Shown piece by piece: positions 52,930-64,000 of a stretch of 64,000 nucleotides of DNA (its first letter is position 1; each line of letters begins with the position of its first letter). The stretch is from Meriones unguiculatus. Lineage: Eukaryota; Chordata; Mammalia; Rodentia; Muridae. The notes beneath the pieces are model-generated. The model was not told the origin of the DNA. It was given only the letters and a program-made list of their open reading frames with translations, and ran no database searches. The stretch spans positions 137,123,576-137,187,575 of the forward strand of contig NC_083351.1 in assembly GCF_030254825.1 (NCBI RefSeq), given 5' to 3'. Position numbers and translations under genes: made by a program.

Positions 52930-54980
52930 CTCTTAAAATTCCTTCACTCAAAATAAGATCCTGGGAGATGGAGTAAGGGGCAGTGAAGAAAAGTTCAATG
53001 AAGGCATTTACTCTGAAGAAGCAATGCTATGAGTCTTGTAACTTCATAATGCTGTCCCTAATTTCACTGGAGTGGGGGCATTGGTAGGTCAGCCAGGGCA
53101 ATGCACTGTTGTTTCAGAGTGTCTGAACTTGACCTGACCCATGTGAAGCTGAGAGATTCGGGCACTGGTACAGAGGGGAAGAGAGAGAACAGAGGGCAGA
53201 GCTGCCCTTCTGTGAATGGGAGGAAGGCATGCATGAGCTCCTTTTTGGGAACCACGAGAGAACAACCCACACAGTGTGCCCAGGAAACCAAGGGAGAGAT
53301 GACAGGCAGAGGCAATGCCAGCTCCTGAGAGGCACAGTGGCTTGCTCAAGCTCAGGTCTCGAAGAATGACTGAAAATACAGGCGAGGGGAAACAAGCTTC
53401 AATCTGGTCAGCTCAGAGAACAAACCCTCCTGGCAGCAGCGCTCAGCAGATGGGACTGTACCAGCCCTGCCCTGGGTTCTCCCTGCCTCCCCACCCCCTC
53501 TTTTAATGAAATGGGAAGAGGATACTGGGGTGCAGAGTCAGATTTCTTTCCCCATAAGGGAGTACAGAGCCTGCCTGGTCGGGAAGCACGGTTTTGTTGG
53601 TTTTGTTTTGCAGTGCAGGAGATCAAAGCAGGGACCCCACACAGCTAGTGGGCACAGTACCAGGGCACTATGCTAAAGTGACTAAAAGGCTGTTTATGAC
53701 TGAAGGGCCGTCAGAAAAGTCATGAGCTTGTTTGGCCCTGGCTCAGATCTCTTCCACCATGGTTTCTGCTGAAGGGACAATGGCAGCCTCCATCTGCCAC
53801 CCATCTCGCCAGCATTTGGTGGCGTCATGACGGTCTCATTGAGTGGCGGCAGGGCAGCTGATAACGCACATTCACCTCATCTTCAGACAGGGAGACCAGC
53901 TGGTAGAAGACCTGAGGAGAGTGGCAGCCGGAGCTAGGCAGGGAGGACGGTGGATGTCTGGGTGCCAAGTGACAGAGAAAGTTGACAACTACCATCCGTG
54001 CCTTTGGTTTTGGCTTTTGGATCTCCACATTAGCGCAAACGAGCAAGAAGGCCTGTTTTGTTCACCATTACGTAGTTCATGGAGTGGTCGGAAGTACCCA
54101 ATTTCCTGTGGCCTGTTCAGAATTTGTGAGTTTGGTAGGGGAGCTTGAGAGAATCACAGCTTGGAAGCTGCTTCACCCCTTAACTGGCCAAGGTGTCAGA
54201 CAGGCAGCCTGGCTGCAAGTGTGCCAGCATTCCCGTTGCTTGCGTCACCACAGGCCATCCATCCTAACTTCTCCACATCTATTGGCTTTTATTATTCCGA
54301 GTTTATATACACCATGAAACTCACTTTCCCTTCTTTTACTTTCTTCCACCAGCTGAGCTTTCCACTGTTATCACCTCAATTTCCTCTCATGTCTTCCTTT
54401 TTTCTTTTTGGCTAAAGATTTATATTTATTTATTTGGTGCAGAATTCTTTGTATCAGGCTGTCCGGTTGTACTAATTCTGCTTACATATTATTGTACATC
54501 TTGCATAAATATTTCGTTACGCTACACACATCTCTGTCACCCTGTGTCCTGCTTCAAGAGACTGAAGAGTGTAACTACTGTATTTTCCTCTATCAAAGAA
54601 GAACGAGTCCCTTGCATACCTTCAAAGTTTCTCCCCTTTTCTGTTTTTCTTAAAACAATGTTTGTGTTATTAAAAATTAACGGAGGTAACGCCTTCTCTG
54701 TAGGAACTCAGACAAGCGGTAAGGAATTCAGGTCTAGTGTGACCAAACATCGCATGACTTTTTTCCTGACATCCTCCTAAGTTTTATGTAGAATTTTAAA
54801 ATACATCCCAGCGACCTCACTAAATTGACTTGAAGTTGAAGATGGGACGTTGTTGACAGAAAGGCTCACAAACCCCACAATATAGTAGGGACTCGGCGGA
54901 GCTCATATCCTGTGCGGGGAACCCAGCATCCGGAGTTCTCTTCCGTGGTTGCCAGCTCCCCTGCTGCACCCCATCCTGTA
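52930..54980. other. No recognisable gene
   Basis: Many overlapping frames of 60-111 codons, none with known motifs. It is upstream of the CpG-island promoter and could hold regulatory elements, which I cannot identify by eye. Confidence 0.45.
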
Positions 54981-54984
54981 GATA

Positions 54985-55640
54985 CCTGGGCCAGAGCAGC
55001 CAAGGGCAAACGCAGCAGCAGGTCGGGGCGGGGAAGGAGAGGAGGAGCTGCGGAGCGGCTAACCAATCAGGGCTCTGCTATGTGTGCCCTCACCAACCAA
55101 TGAGAGAGCTCAGAGACGACCTTTCCTTAGGCAAGCCGTCGGCAGAAACCTTGACTGACACTCCGCGGTGCATTGTGCCTAGGGCCCTTGGCCCCGCCCC
55201 TCAAACCCCGCCCACAGAGACCCGCCCCTCGACGCTCCGCCCCCTCGAGCCTCGGGTCCCCGGGGCGGGGCGGAGGAGGGAGGTGCGGCGGTTGCTGTGG
55301 GCTGTCTGGTCCTACCGTGTGGCGGCCGATCGGATCTGTCTCCCGATTGTCCTTAGCTGGGATCGCGGCTGCGGAGCTGAGCGGCGCGGGGACGGCGGCT
55401 GCCGAGCAGGTAGGGGGCCTGGGCACTGCGGCGTCCCTCCGCGGCTCCGGCTTCTGCGGGCGCGCTCCCTGGAGCCCCCGCCGGCCTCCGGGCGCCTGGC
55501 GGTAGCACCTTGCGCAGAGGCGGTTGGAGGAGGGGGTGCGGGCGCGTGCGGACCCTGGGAGCCGGGGGCGCTCCGGGACGCGGCGGCCGAGCAGAGGCGG
55601 GAAGACCTGCGGGAGAGGGGACTGCGGGGGACCGGGACCT
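54985..55640 (+). promoter_or_regulatory. CpG-island promoter
   Basis: GC- and CpG-dense block with at least five GC boxes (CCCCGCCCC, ACCCGCCCC, GGGGCGGGG types) between about 55025 and 55270. There is no TATA box. Two CCAAT boxes lie at 55063-55067 and 55097-55101, 34 bp apart, an NF-Y-like arrangement. The donor site at 55410 fixes the direction as rightward, with a start region probably around 55230-55330. The 187- and 110-codon frames here are GC-driven chance frames, and none begins with a well-placed ATG ahead of the donor. Confidence 0.85.
55270..55409 (+). other. Candidate non-coding first exon of a plus-strand gene
   Basis: The exon ends GCCGAGCAG before GTAGGG at 55410, a good donor. 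The start is approximate, because CpG-island transcription begins at several points. There is no ATG in the final 130 bases, so it is likely 5' UTR. The gene body must lie to the right, beyond or late in this window. I cannot name it. Confidence 0.6.
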
Positions 55641-55997
55641 GCTAAGTAGTGAGGAGCCTTTTTTTTTACCCCCTTCGGCCAGGAGACGTCTTTACTTGAG
55701 TCGTGCTTAATTCGGGTTTATTAGGCTTTAGGCAGCGCAGAGTTCACGGGGCTCGCCGCGACGTTATTTGCTCTTTTACTTAAAGTAGCCATTTGTGTGG
55801 GGGACATTTACCTAAGTGACAAGTGGACAGAGCGCAGTGACTGGTGACTCACCTTTGTCTGGGCCAAAGAGGGCAGGGAAGGGGTGAAAGGAATGGGGGA
55901 GGAATGTTCAGATGATGCCCGTGCAGGTTTGAGAGCTCTGTGGCGGTGGGCCTGCCGCTGTCGTGCCTCTGGTGGGAGTAATTGTGGCTCTATTGTA

Positions 55998-56121
55998 CCT
56001 CCCTCCCTCTCTACCTTCCCTCCTCTTTCTCCCTCCCTCTCTCCTTCCCTCTTTCCTCCCCACTCTCCCTCTTTTCCTTCTTTCTCATTCTCTCGCTCCT
56101 TTTTTTTTTTTTTTTTTTTTT
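55998..56121. repeat. Polypyrimidine tract (CCCTCC)n with T run
   Basis: C/T-only stretch at about 55998-56100 followed by about 20 T at 56101-56121. Confidence 0.93.
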
Positions 56122-56158
56122 GGCCTTTTTTTCTTCTCTCCCTTCTCCAAAACAATAG

Positions 56159-56221
56159 CATTAAAACAAAAGCCTTTTAAAAGCAGCCAGTGGACTTTAG
56201 GCTCCAGCACCTGCTGCTCCT
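56159..56221 (+). other. Possible 63-bp second exon (5'-UTR)
   Basis: A long pyrimidine tract ending CTTCTCCAAAACAATAG precedes 63 bases that end CTGCTCCT before GTAAGTAA, an excellent donor. There is no ATG in the exon. It lies about 750 bp after the first-exon donor, in the same direction. The pyrimidine tract is partly a microsatellite, so the acceptor could be fortuitous. Confidence 0.35.
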
Positions 56222-57267
56222 GTAAGTAACGCTTGGCTACTTGGCAGACAAATCCTAGGCAACTCATGACGTGATTGGATGTTCCTAGGAACATCCTTGA
56301 ATGGCTGTTAACTTTTCTTTAACCTGCCCTGGACGCCATATGTCCACAGGTAGAAATGATGCCGGCCATTGAGGTTAAGAGGGTCAGCATTTGTGGCGCA
56401 GTGATGTCTTTGAAGGGCTTCCTGCTTGCCCAGGTGTGCACAGGTTACACTTAGGTGTGTTAATAAAGTTCACAGCATTTGCCGGCTACTCTCCCCAAGG
56501 AGGATTGTGCGTGCCCATTTTCCAGTCACAAAGTCTTTTAGTTTGAAGGAAACTGTAGCAGGGACACATAACTGCCACTTTATCTGAGATCTGGGTAAGG
56601 CTAGAATAATCAAGCACAGCATAGGATCAAAGATGGTTATTTTAAAAAAATACCGTCTCTTCGTTTTTCCAAGCTGCTAGTATGATGGTCTGAAATTACC
56701 AGAAAGGTAATTTTCTCCTCAGGCAAAATAAAACAAAACTAATAGTGCTTTATGGGACTGTATTAAAATATTCTGGGGGAGGGACCTTTGCAAACTGGAG
56801 AGCTTTATGCTGGCACACGTAGCCCAGCTGCCTTCCCAGGAGCTTTGTGAATTGATCTGAAATAATGAGGATGCATTTTGATGCATCTCCTTTGGGGGAA
56901 GTCTTCACATTTCTGGAATGGTTGAAAATGTAGCTATCTTTTGATAAGCCTGACTCAAGCAAAGGTGTTTAGGGGGTCAGTATGGGGCGATGTTGTGGAT
57001 TGGGGAGCTCCAGCAGGTTGTTAGGATTTGTTAAAGGAAACAGGAACATTGGAATGCCTCATGCTGTTTCTTACTATGTTCTTATGCAGCAGTCCTTTCT
57101 GTGTTTTATGTAATGCACTGTGGTATGTTATAGGTACACTACATTTTGATGTGCCTCTTTTTGAAACATACAAGATAAACTTACACAAGGATTTAGTTAA
57201 GCCCTGCATCCATCCTTCCATCTATCCATCAGTCAGTCTGTCCCTTCCCTTCCTTTTTTTTCTTCCC

Positions 57268-57385
57268 TGCCTCTTTTTGAGACAGGGTCTCAAGTTCAAA
57301 CCCAGACTGGCTTTGAACTTAAAGTGATCCTCCTGCCTCTGCCTTCCGAACGCTGGGATTACAGACTTGTGCCACTGGGTCGGGC
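57268..57385 (-). mobile_element. Antisense B1 SINE
   Basis: TTTTTGAGACAGGGTCTCAAG, CTTTGAACTTAAAGTGATCC, CTGCCTCTGCCTTCCGAACG and TTGTGCCACTGGGTCGGGC. Confidence 0.92.
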
Positions 57386-60028
57386 TGTTTCTTCTATGCT
57401 TTGGTGTTTTGTTTTGTTTAACTTTCATTTCCTTGTCACCTGAAAATTGGCCGCAATTGTGTCAGAACTTGTGTCTGTTAAAGTCCCAAGCCTTTCTTTC
57501 CTGTGCCCGGCGCTCCTGCAGGTGGGGAGCCGGGAGAGATTTGCCTCTTCCTATTGAACTTCCTCTCTGTCCTGTGGGTTTACAGATTTTTGCATTTTTT
57601 TTTCCAAAATTATTTAGGACACTACTTGAGTTCCACTAGTTGATATATCTGGTGCTGCTATTGACAACTTCATTATTTTAATTTTATCATTATTTTTACT
57701 CTAACTGTTGTGGCAGTGAGTGACTTCAGGGGGTTTCATTGAATAAGGTTTTTGGAAGGACAGGGTGGTTTAATTTGAAGTGATGAAATTTTGAGCGCTT
57801 TCATAAATCTCCGTTGCCCTGGTCTTCCTCGTGGCCAGTTACCCAGCCCAGAGTAAAGATTTGTTGCTCTGTGTTGGTGTAAACCCGAGCTTTTGAAAAC
57901 ATGGCTGTGTTTTGCTTACAACTTATATGAGGCTGGACTGACAGCTGAGGGTATCTGGGACTTTGTTTTCTTGGATTTTTTTTAAAGGTGTGCTAAAGTG
58001 CACGGGGTAAGATTACAGGCTGCTCACTCTGAGTGGATGCCCAGGCAGGGTTTCCTCCAGGTTCGTGAAGGCTTTTTTTTTTTTCCTCTTTTTTCTTTTT
58101 TCTTGGTCATTCACTTAATACACTTTTCTGTGCTTCGCTGTGTAAGGAGAGAGGACTAGGTCTTCCTGTCTGGTAACTGCCGTTGATGGGGCTGCTTTTG
58201 TTAGTTGTTGCGGAAAGGCTGAGTAAACAGCTGTGTTTTTGAGCACGGCAGTTCTTAGTTCAGGTAGGTAAATGACAGTGTTCTTGGAGAATAAAGCTGT
58301 TGGGGGTGGCCCACACCTCAGATCCATCTCCAGGGGCTGAGGCTGGAGAATTGCTGGGAGCTTGCCAGCTTTTGGTGTGGGGAGTGAGGGGGGAGGAGAG
58401 GGAGAAAGAAAGAAAGAAAGGGAGGGATGGGGAAATGGGTGGAAGGAAGGAGAGGTTCCTCTCTAGTCTCACGAACACCCCCCCCTCCCAACCTGAGCAA
58501 ATAAAGTTTTGTTTGGGGAGCTACTTTGAAGGAAACACCATCTTTTAAAATGGCAAGATTTGGACCCCCCTTAGGGGTTGGCCTGCGTTTATTTCAGTTC
58601 CTTTGACCTGTGCTGCTCTGGGCCCTTGGTCCTGACTTGGGAGTGTGGAGGTGAACAGGAACTCTGGGAGGCACTGCTGGCCCCGCGCTGGCTATGTGGC
58701 CCTGACAAAGTGGAAAGTTGTAAGTAGCAGGCCTGCCCTGGGGTCAGCTTCCCAGACTGCTCTTCACCTTCAAGCTGCATCCAGGCCAGTGTGCATTGTG
58801 CTCAGGTTTAAAGCTCTGTTGTGGGCCAGGCTTGGGCTATGGGTGCTCTGGTCTTCTAGTTATGCTTTCAGTTTGTTTTTCCCTGTAGGCTCTCCCTGTG
58901 TGGGCCAGCCTGGTCTCCCCAAATTTCCATCCTTCTTTACACCCAGCTTCAGTTTCTGAAGTCAGTGGAATCCTGAACTTTCTGGAATTACTGAGCTGTG
59001 TGTATGAGTGAGAGCTTTAAGCAGTATGTATTTGGGCTATTGTAGGTGTTTGACTGTCTAACTCTCATAGTCTTCCTTCTCTAAAATCCCTGAACTTCAC
59101 AGAGTGCACAAGTGTGTACTGAGAACTTAGGCTGCAAACAGGGCTGGGGTCTGAGAAGAGCAGGCCCAGTAGGGAGCAGTCAGTGAAGGACAGGGGCAGC
59201 CACGTTGTTGATTAGTTTGTGACCTAAAGTCTCCTGGGAGGAATTTCTAGTGTGTGCGTGTGAAGCAGTCTGAATCCTGAGAACCAGTTGTGTTTGAGGG
59301 TTGTGACTTCTTTTTTGGCACATGGGAGTCTGTTGAGATGGTATTAAACTTTGGATTTGAGCTCAGGCTTAAGGGAATTATGGAGCTATGGCCCGGATTC
59401 ATCATGCTGCCACTGACCATACTGCTCAGTTTCTTCCTAATATGTCTTCTGGTTTAACTTCTGACCAGTCAGCGTAGACTTTTAGCGGGTTTTCAAGTTA
59501 GCTCCGTTCCTCGAGGGCTCATGCAGAGAATCTGGTCTCTTTCCCAGGGATTTCTTTGCCCCACATGGTGCAAGACCCCCATAAGTACCAAAAGGCTGAT
59601 GCTCAAGGTCCAGGTACAAAGTGGCTGTCCTTGAATATATTCCTAATGCGTGTCTGTCTGTGCTCTCACCGTGTGCTCTGGAGCGTCTCTAGATTGAGGG
59701 CCTCCACACACATTTCTGAGGGAATGGTGACACGTAAGAAATTCTGTGCATGCTCAGTCTGCTCACAGCTTTCCTGACCCATAGTTGGTTGAATCTGTAG
59801 ATGGGAAATATCCAGGTGCAGAGCACCAACTGTACCTGGCTGATTGTTTTCAGAGGTGGGCGCTTAAAATGTTTAGATGACATTTGTATAGTCAGCTGTT
59901 ACACTTGCACATGCACGAGCGTATATACTCGCCACAGTGAGGGGTCGAGGTCAGAGGACCCCTGGAGCTGCTTATCCTGGGACTTGTCCTTTGTGTGTGT
60001 GTCACAGTCAAAATACAATTAGGCCTTT

Positions 60029-60045
60029 GTTTGTTTGTTTGTTTC
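60029..60045. repeat. (TTTG)n short repeat
   Basis: Four TTTG units in a row. Confidence 0.85.
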
Positions 60046-61139
60046 AGGTTTGGGAAAGAAGTTGATGAGAGTTTGGGGCCTGTGGGTAGTGAGGAAATAA
60101 ACTGACAGTTATTTCCAAACATTTATAGTCATTTCAACTAATATAAGGCCCTACATTTCAGGGTTTTCAAAATGATGATCATTTCACCCTTAATGCAAAG
60201 CAGGCTAAGTGATTCTCAAACCGTGGCACACCTTAACTCCATCTGCAGGCCTTGTGAAAGGGTGGCCTGACCCTGTCCCGGGGTCTCTGCTTTGGTTGAT
60301 CTGGGCGTCTTGAAGTTCCGGTGAGTTCTAGGATAGTGTGCTGCTGGCCCTGGAAAACACCAAGTGAATCCCAGAGCAGACACAGACATTGTTGCTGATA
60401 TAGCCTTTGGCGTTTGAAAGATGATTTGAATGTCGGCCTTGCCACTTCCTAGGGACAGTGCTTCAGGCCAACTCTACAGATACCTGCACACTCCCACACA
60501 ACCTCCCACTTCCCACGAACGCACGTGTGCGCACACACATACACGCAAGCACACGTGAACATATCTTTTGGTAATTTCATATATGAATACAATGCAGTTA
60601 GACTGTTTGTATCCCTGCTTTCCCCTTCTGACTCCACTTGGACCCCTGCCTTCCTCTTCCTCCTTCCTCCTGAGTCCAGTTAGTGTTGCCTGTGTGTGCA
60701 CAGATGTGAGGCCATACACTGGCAGCCTTCACCTGTAAAAGGCAGGGCTGTGTTCCTGTCAGTCCTGCCCCTGTCCGTGCTGGAGTGCTGACTGGCTTCA
60801 TCCCATGCAGGTTTTTTACAAAATGTGAATACAAGTGCTATAATGCTGTATTCAATAAGCTTTCACACTCCGAGAACTGTGCTTGGCGGGTGACATGCAT
60901 GCCTTAAGGGTTGGCCTTTAGTCACAGAAGTTAGGGTGTGAAGCAGTGAGAGGCCTGGGTCTTGCAAACGGAAGGAAGAGCCTTACAGACAGGCCCTTTC
61001 GTATTTCTCCTCATTCCCCTGCACCACACGGGGAAGTAATACGTGAACTGTCTGTGGACTCACAGTTAGCCTCGTGTGGTCCGTGCTGAATACAGCAGGT
61101 TTTGTCTTTGCTTTTATTTCTTAAAGCGATGACCTCGTC

Positions 61140-61500
61140 ATGTTTTGTATATGTGTGTGTGTGAATTTGGGTGTATATGTCTGTGTGTGTGTGTGTTCAG
61201 GCATGGATGTCACTGCTCATGCGTGCTCAGGTGGGTGTGCATGAGTGTGTGTGAACAACCTTGGGGGTGGTTCCTGAGGGGCCATTTGCCTTGTGTTTGC
61301 AGTGGTCTCTAACTGACTCGAACTTACCGGGTAGGGGCCAGCTAGCCCGGGATCTAGCTGTCTGCCCCTCCCCTGTTCTGGGCTGGCAGGTGTGGGCCAA
61401 CACTGGCTTTTTTTTCCATGAGTGCTGGCTTTGAACTCAGGTCCTCATGTTTGCGCAGCACGCACTTTGCTGACTGAGCTGTCTGTAGCAGTTGCAGTGT
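61140..61500 (-). mobile_element. Antisense B3-like SINE (long form)
   Basis: TG-rich reversed tail (61148-61197), TGGTCTCTAACTGACTCGAAC, GGCTTTGAACTCAGGTCCTC and reversed head CTGACTGAGCTGTCTGTAGC. Same type as 24930-25255. Confidence 0.7.
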
Positions 61501-62874
61501 TTCTGAGGCTGGCCTGCCATGCTCCTCCTCCAGGTTTCAGTTTTCCAGATGCTAGGGCTCCAGGTGTGTGTCACCAAGCTGGGCACATAACAGGTTTTTA
61601 AGTTTGCTCAGGAGTGAAATCACGGGAAGTTCCTGGCAGTCACCTCTTGGACAGCACCTCCCTGCAGTAAGGCGGAGACTGCACTCCATGACTTTGAATG
61701 CTCTTCTTAGGGCCTCAGTTTACCACGGGCCAGATCAGTCTCTGCAGATCTCAGCACCTCTGTGTCTTTGGTGATCGTCTGCAAAGTAGAATCCCTTCAT
61801 GGCTGTTGCATTCCCTTGTTATCTCCTTTGTGGCAGTTTCCATACACTCAGTTCTGCTTAGATTGTAAACTGGGAGAGGAAGGGCGCCTGTCCCCTCTGA
61901 TGCTGGGTCCCACAGCATGGGGCACAGTAGCTGGCATGTGGAAGAAGTAGCTGTTGGTGAGCTGAAGGGGTGGGTGGCTTGTGCCCCTTTGGCTCCTTCT
62001 CCCTTCTCTGAGTCAGGGCTCAGCGGCTGGGTCACTGTTCATGGAGGGTATGACGGTTGGTTTGCTGTTCTGTTTCTTTTCCTCACTTACCCTGTCACAC
62101 CGTGTGTCTCTGTCCCCGCTGACCCTGATGGTGTGAGGGCCTTGTTTGGAAGCACTCCTGGCTTGTGGCCTGGATGGTTGCTCAGGCTTGTTCTCCCCAG
62201 CTCTCTTTCCCACATTCTTGCTGGAGCTTCGCATTTCCTGAGTTCACAGTTTTTTCCAATGAAATGTAACAGGTGGAGCCATCCAGATGAAGAGGGACAG
62301 TGGCACCCTCTTTTCTGTTTTTCTGGTTGCTAACAAACACAGGCATGTCTTCTATCATAAGCTTGTTAACTGTGTGGGGGTTCCTGTCTCTCCTCTTTCA
62401 TTTGGGCGCTTATTCATTTTTACTTTTTTTCTCCTAGGCCTCCCTGCAACCTTCCCTGCCTTTCTGTCCTGGGAGACATCCCTCTCTCTTTTGAATTTAG
62501 ATGTTTCCAGTATCTCTTTCTCTGGCACTTGGTCCCTAGCACTAAAAAAAGTCTTGTTTTACATGAAAGGTGTTTATTCAGAACACTGTCCTGAACAGAA
62601 TTCTCACTTTGTATTCCACCCATTTCCCTTCCTTTCATCTTGTTTAGGAAATACTTTTCCTTAAAAAAGTATTTTAAAAGAAGTGGCAAGGTTAATTTTT
62701 CCCAGCCTCGTTTATAAAATAGCCTAGGGGGCGGTGATGCTAATTCTGTACTAAATCAAAAGATATCTCTCCCACTCACCTGTCTGTAGGTTCTCTGTGT
62801 TGTTCTGATCAACTTGTTCCTGCTCCAGTTCCACACTTTGGCTTTTAATTTTGTTACTGCAGTTTGTGGGTAGA

Positions 62875-62940
62875 GAGGTGGGTGGGTGTGTGGGTGGATG
62901 GATGGATAGATGGGTGGACAGATGGATCAATGGTGGATGA
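62875..62940. repeat. Imperfect GGTG/GATG array
   Basis: GGTGGGTGGGTG followed by GGATGGATGGAT units, degenerating to the right. Confidence 0.9.
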
Positions 62941-63254
62941 CACCTGGAGGCAGACATCTAAAAGGGAGAGGGCCTCCTGTGTGGTTTTCACTAGGAAAGT
63001 ACAAATAACCTTTGTTAGGAACCTGGTAGTGCTGGGCTAAAACGTCCAGTCAAGTCAGGTCACCTTGCTAATATTTCTTTAGTAGTTTCCCAAACGCCAT
63101 GCACTTTGGGAATACTTTGTGTTGGGAAGAATTTTTAGTTGAAATTATCTGCCTGTTTAGTTTAATTGGAAGTGAGTTCCAGGCCAAGGCCGATGCTTCT
63201 TGTTGCAGGAGCTGCATTCCTGGGCCTCATTCACACCTGAAAGCCTATTTTTTC

Positions 63255-63474
63255 TTTTAATTAAATCTCTTATTTTAAGTGTATGTGTATGGGTGTTTTA
63301 CCTCTGTGCTTGTAAGGGCCTGGTACCCACAGAGGTCAGAAGAGGGCGTTGGATCCTCTGGAACTGGAGTTACTGGCAATTTGTGAGCCACTCTGTGGTT
63401 GCTGGCAATCCAACCCAGGTCCTCTGGAAGAAGAATCAGTGCTCTTACCCACTGAGCCATCTCTCTAACCTCAA
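63255..63474 (-). mobile_element. Antisense B2 SINE
   Basis: Reversed tail TTTTAATTAAATCTCTTATTT, GAGGTCAGAAGAGGGCGTTGG and reversed head CACTGAGCCATCTCTCTAACC. Confidence 0.92.
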
Positions 63475-63478
63475 GCCT

Positions 63479-63605
63479 GCGTGTGTGTGTGTGTGCGTGT
63501 GTGCGCGTGTGCGCACGCTTACCTTAAAAGCATTTGCTAGTGTGCATTATGAACTGTCCACACCTATATATATGCATATATACACATACATATACATTTA
63601 TAGAA
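63479..63605. repeat. (TG)n and (AT)-rich microsatellites
   Basis: TG/CG dinucleotides at 63479-63518 and TATATATGCATATATACACA at 63564-63585. Confidence 0.88.
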
Positions 63606-64000
63606 TACATTACAACATTTTAATACCTAAAGAGAATAAGGACTGACCTCAATGTGCAGCACTAGGTGTTTACTATTCTCTGTGGGGATTACTACTGCAC
63701 AGTGGGTTAAAGGTCACATTGTCATATACCTAGTATAACTCTACTTTAGTAGCAAAGAATACTGTTATGTTCAGGTAAAATCCTCTTGGCTGTCTATCAA
63801 TAGCTTTTCATAAAATTATTACTATTAATGTCTGTGTTCAAAACAGTTGAAAAGTAACGTGAGTAGGCATTAAGACTGTGAATGAGTTACTTTGTGATGG
63901 TTATCTTTTCCCAAATTTTCATAGCATTATAATATTTTTAAAGAAAGAAAACAGGTGTAGAAACAACTGCATAATGACTGGGAATGGGGAATGGGTGTGA

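Larger units (their letters stand above)
56230..64000 (+). other. Presumed first/second intron of the plus-strand gene
   Basis: Apart from the SINEs and simple repeats listed below, this stretch shows no exon I can support. The longest frames (62287-62664 and 61917-62333 plus) lack motifs and flanking splice sites. Compared with the middle of the window it has fewer insertions, which fits a transcribed region near a CpG-island promoter. Confidence 0.4.

Noticed and set aside
55082..55645. 187-codon frame across the CpG island
   Set aside because: GC-rich DNA gives long chance frames. It crosses the strong donor at 55410 and begins upstream of the likely start site.
1..64000. tRNA genes suggested by A/B box sequences
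   Set aside because: All such matches fall in B2, B3 or ID SINEs, which are tRNA-derived.

Overview
The window looks like nuclear DNA from a muroid rodent (mouse, rat, hamster or vole group; I cannot resolve further). The evidence is the dense mix of rodent-specific SINEs (B1, B2, B3/B4-like and ID), rodent L1 3' ends, long CA/TG and purine microsatellites, rodent endogenous retrovirus (ERV) LTRs and CpG-island promoters. No bacterial-style operon, CRISPR array or plasmid feature is present. Almost all long open frames are chance frames in repeats or introns.

Left part (1-14 kb): an unidentified gene on the minus strand. A NRF1-containing, CpG-enriched promoter lies near 13.75-13.97 kb. A first coding exon (13158-13414) starts at a good Kozak ATG. 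Further exons at 7884-8009, possibly 5427-5459 (33-nt microexon), and 2307-2469 have good splice sites and matching phase (2/2). The last exon carries a motif reminiscent of the C-terminal strand of NTF2/SnoaL-like domains. The gene continues left of the window. Its largest intron holds a truncated betaretrovirus-like (class II) provirus in antisense orientation to the gene (8760-12231): 5' LTR, a tRNA-Lys-type primer site, broken gag, a preserved gag-pro frameshift signal, dUTPase and protease, then an abrupt end at the start of reverse transcriptase. A gammaretrovirus-like solo LTR with a 4-bp target duplication is nested inside the capsid region.

Middle (14-54 kb): gene-poor DNA built from SINEs, several copies of a rodent MITE-like repeat, three or more L1 3' fragments (one with a twin-priming 5' inversion, one with a 15-bp target duplication), two further LTRs, microsatellites and two good CTCF motifs. 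I found no convincing exon here.

Right part (54-64 kb): a strong CpG island (about 54985-55640) with paired CCAAT boxes and many GC boxes marks a promoter directed rightward. A non-coding first exon ends at a consensus donor at 55409/55410, and a possible 63-bp second exon follows at 56159-56221. The remainder is probably first-intron sequence. The gene cannot be named from this window.

No previously undescribed molecular system is evident. The points most worth checking are the unidentified minus-strand gene, the nested ERV with its intact frameshift signal, the L1 twin-priming structure and the CTCF/NRF1 motifs.
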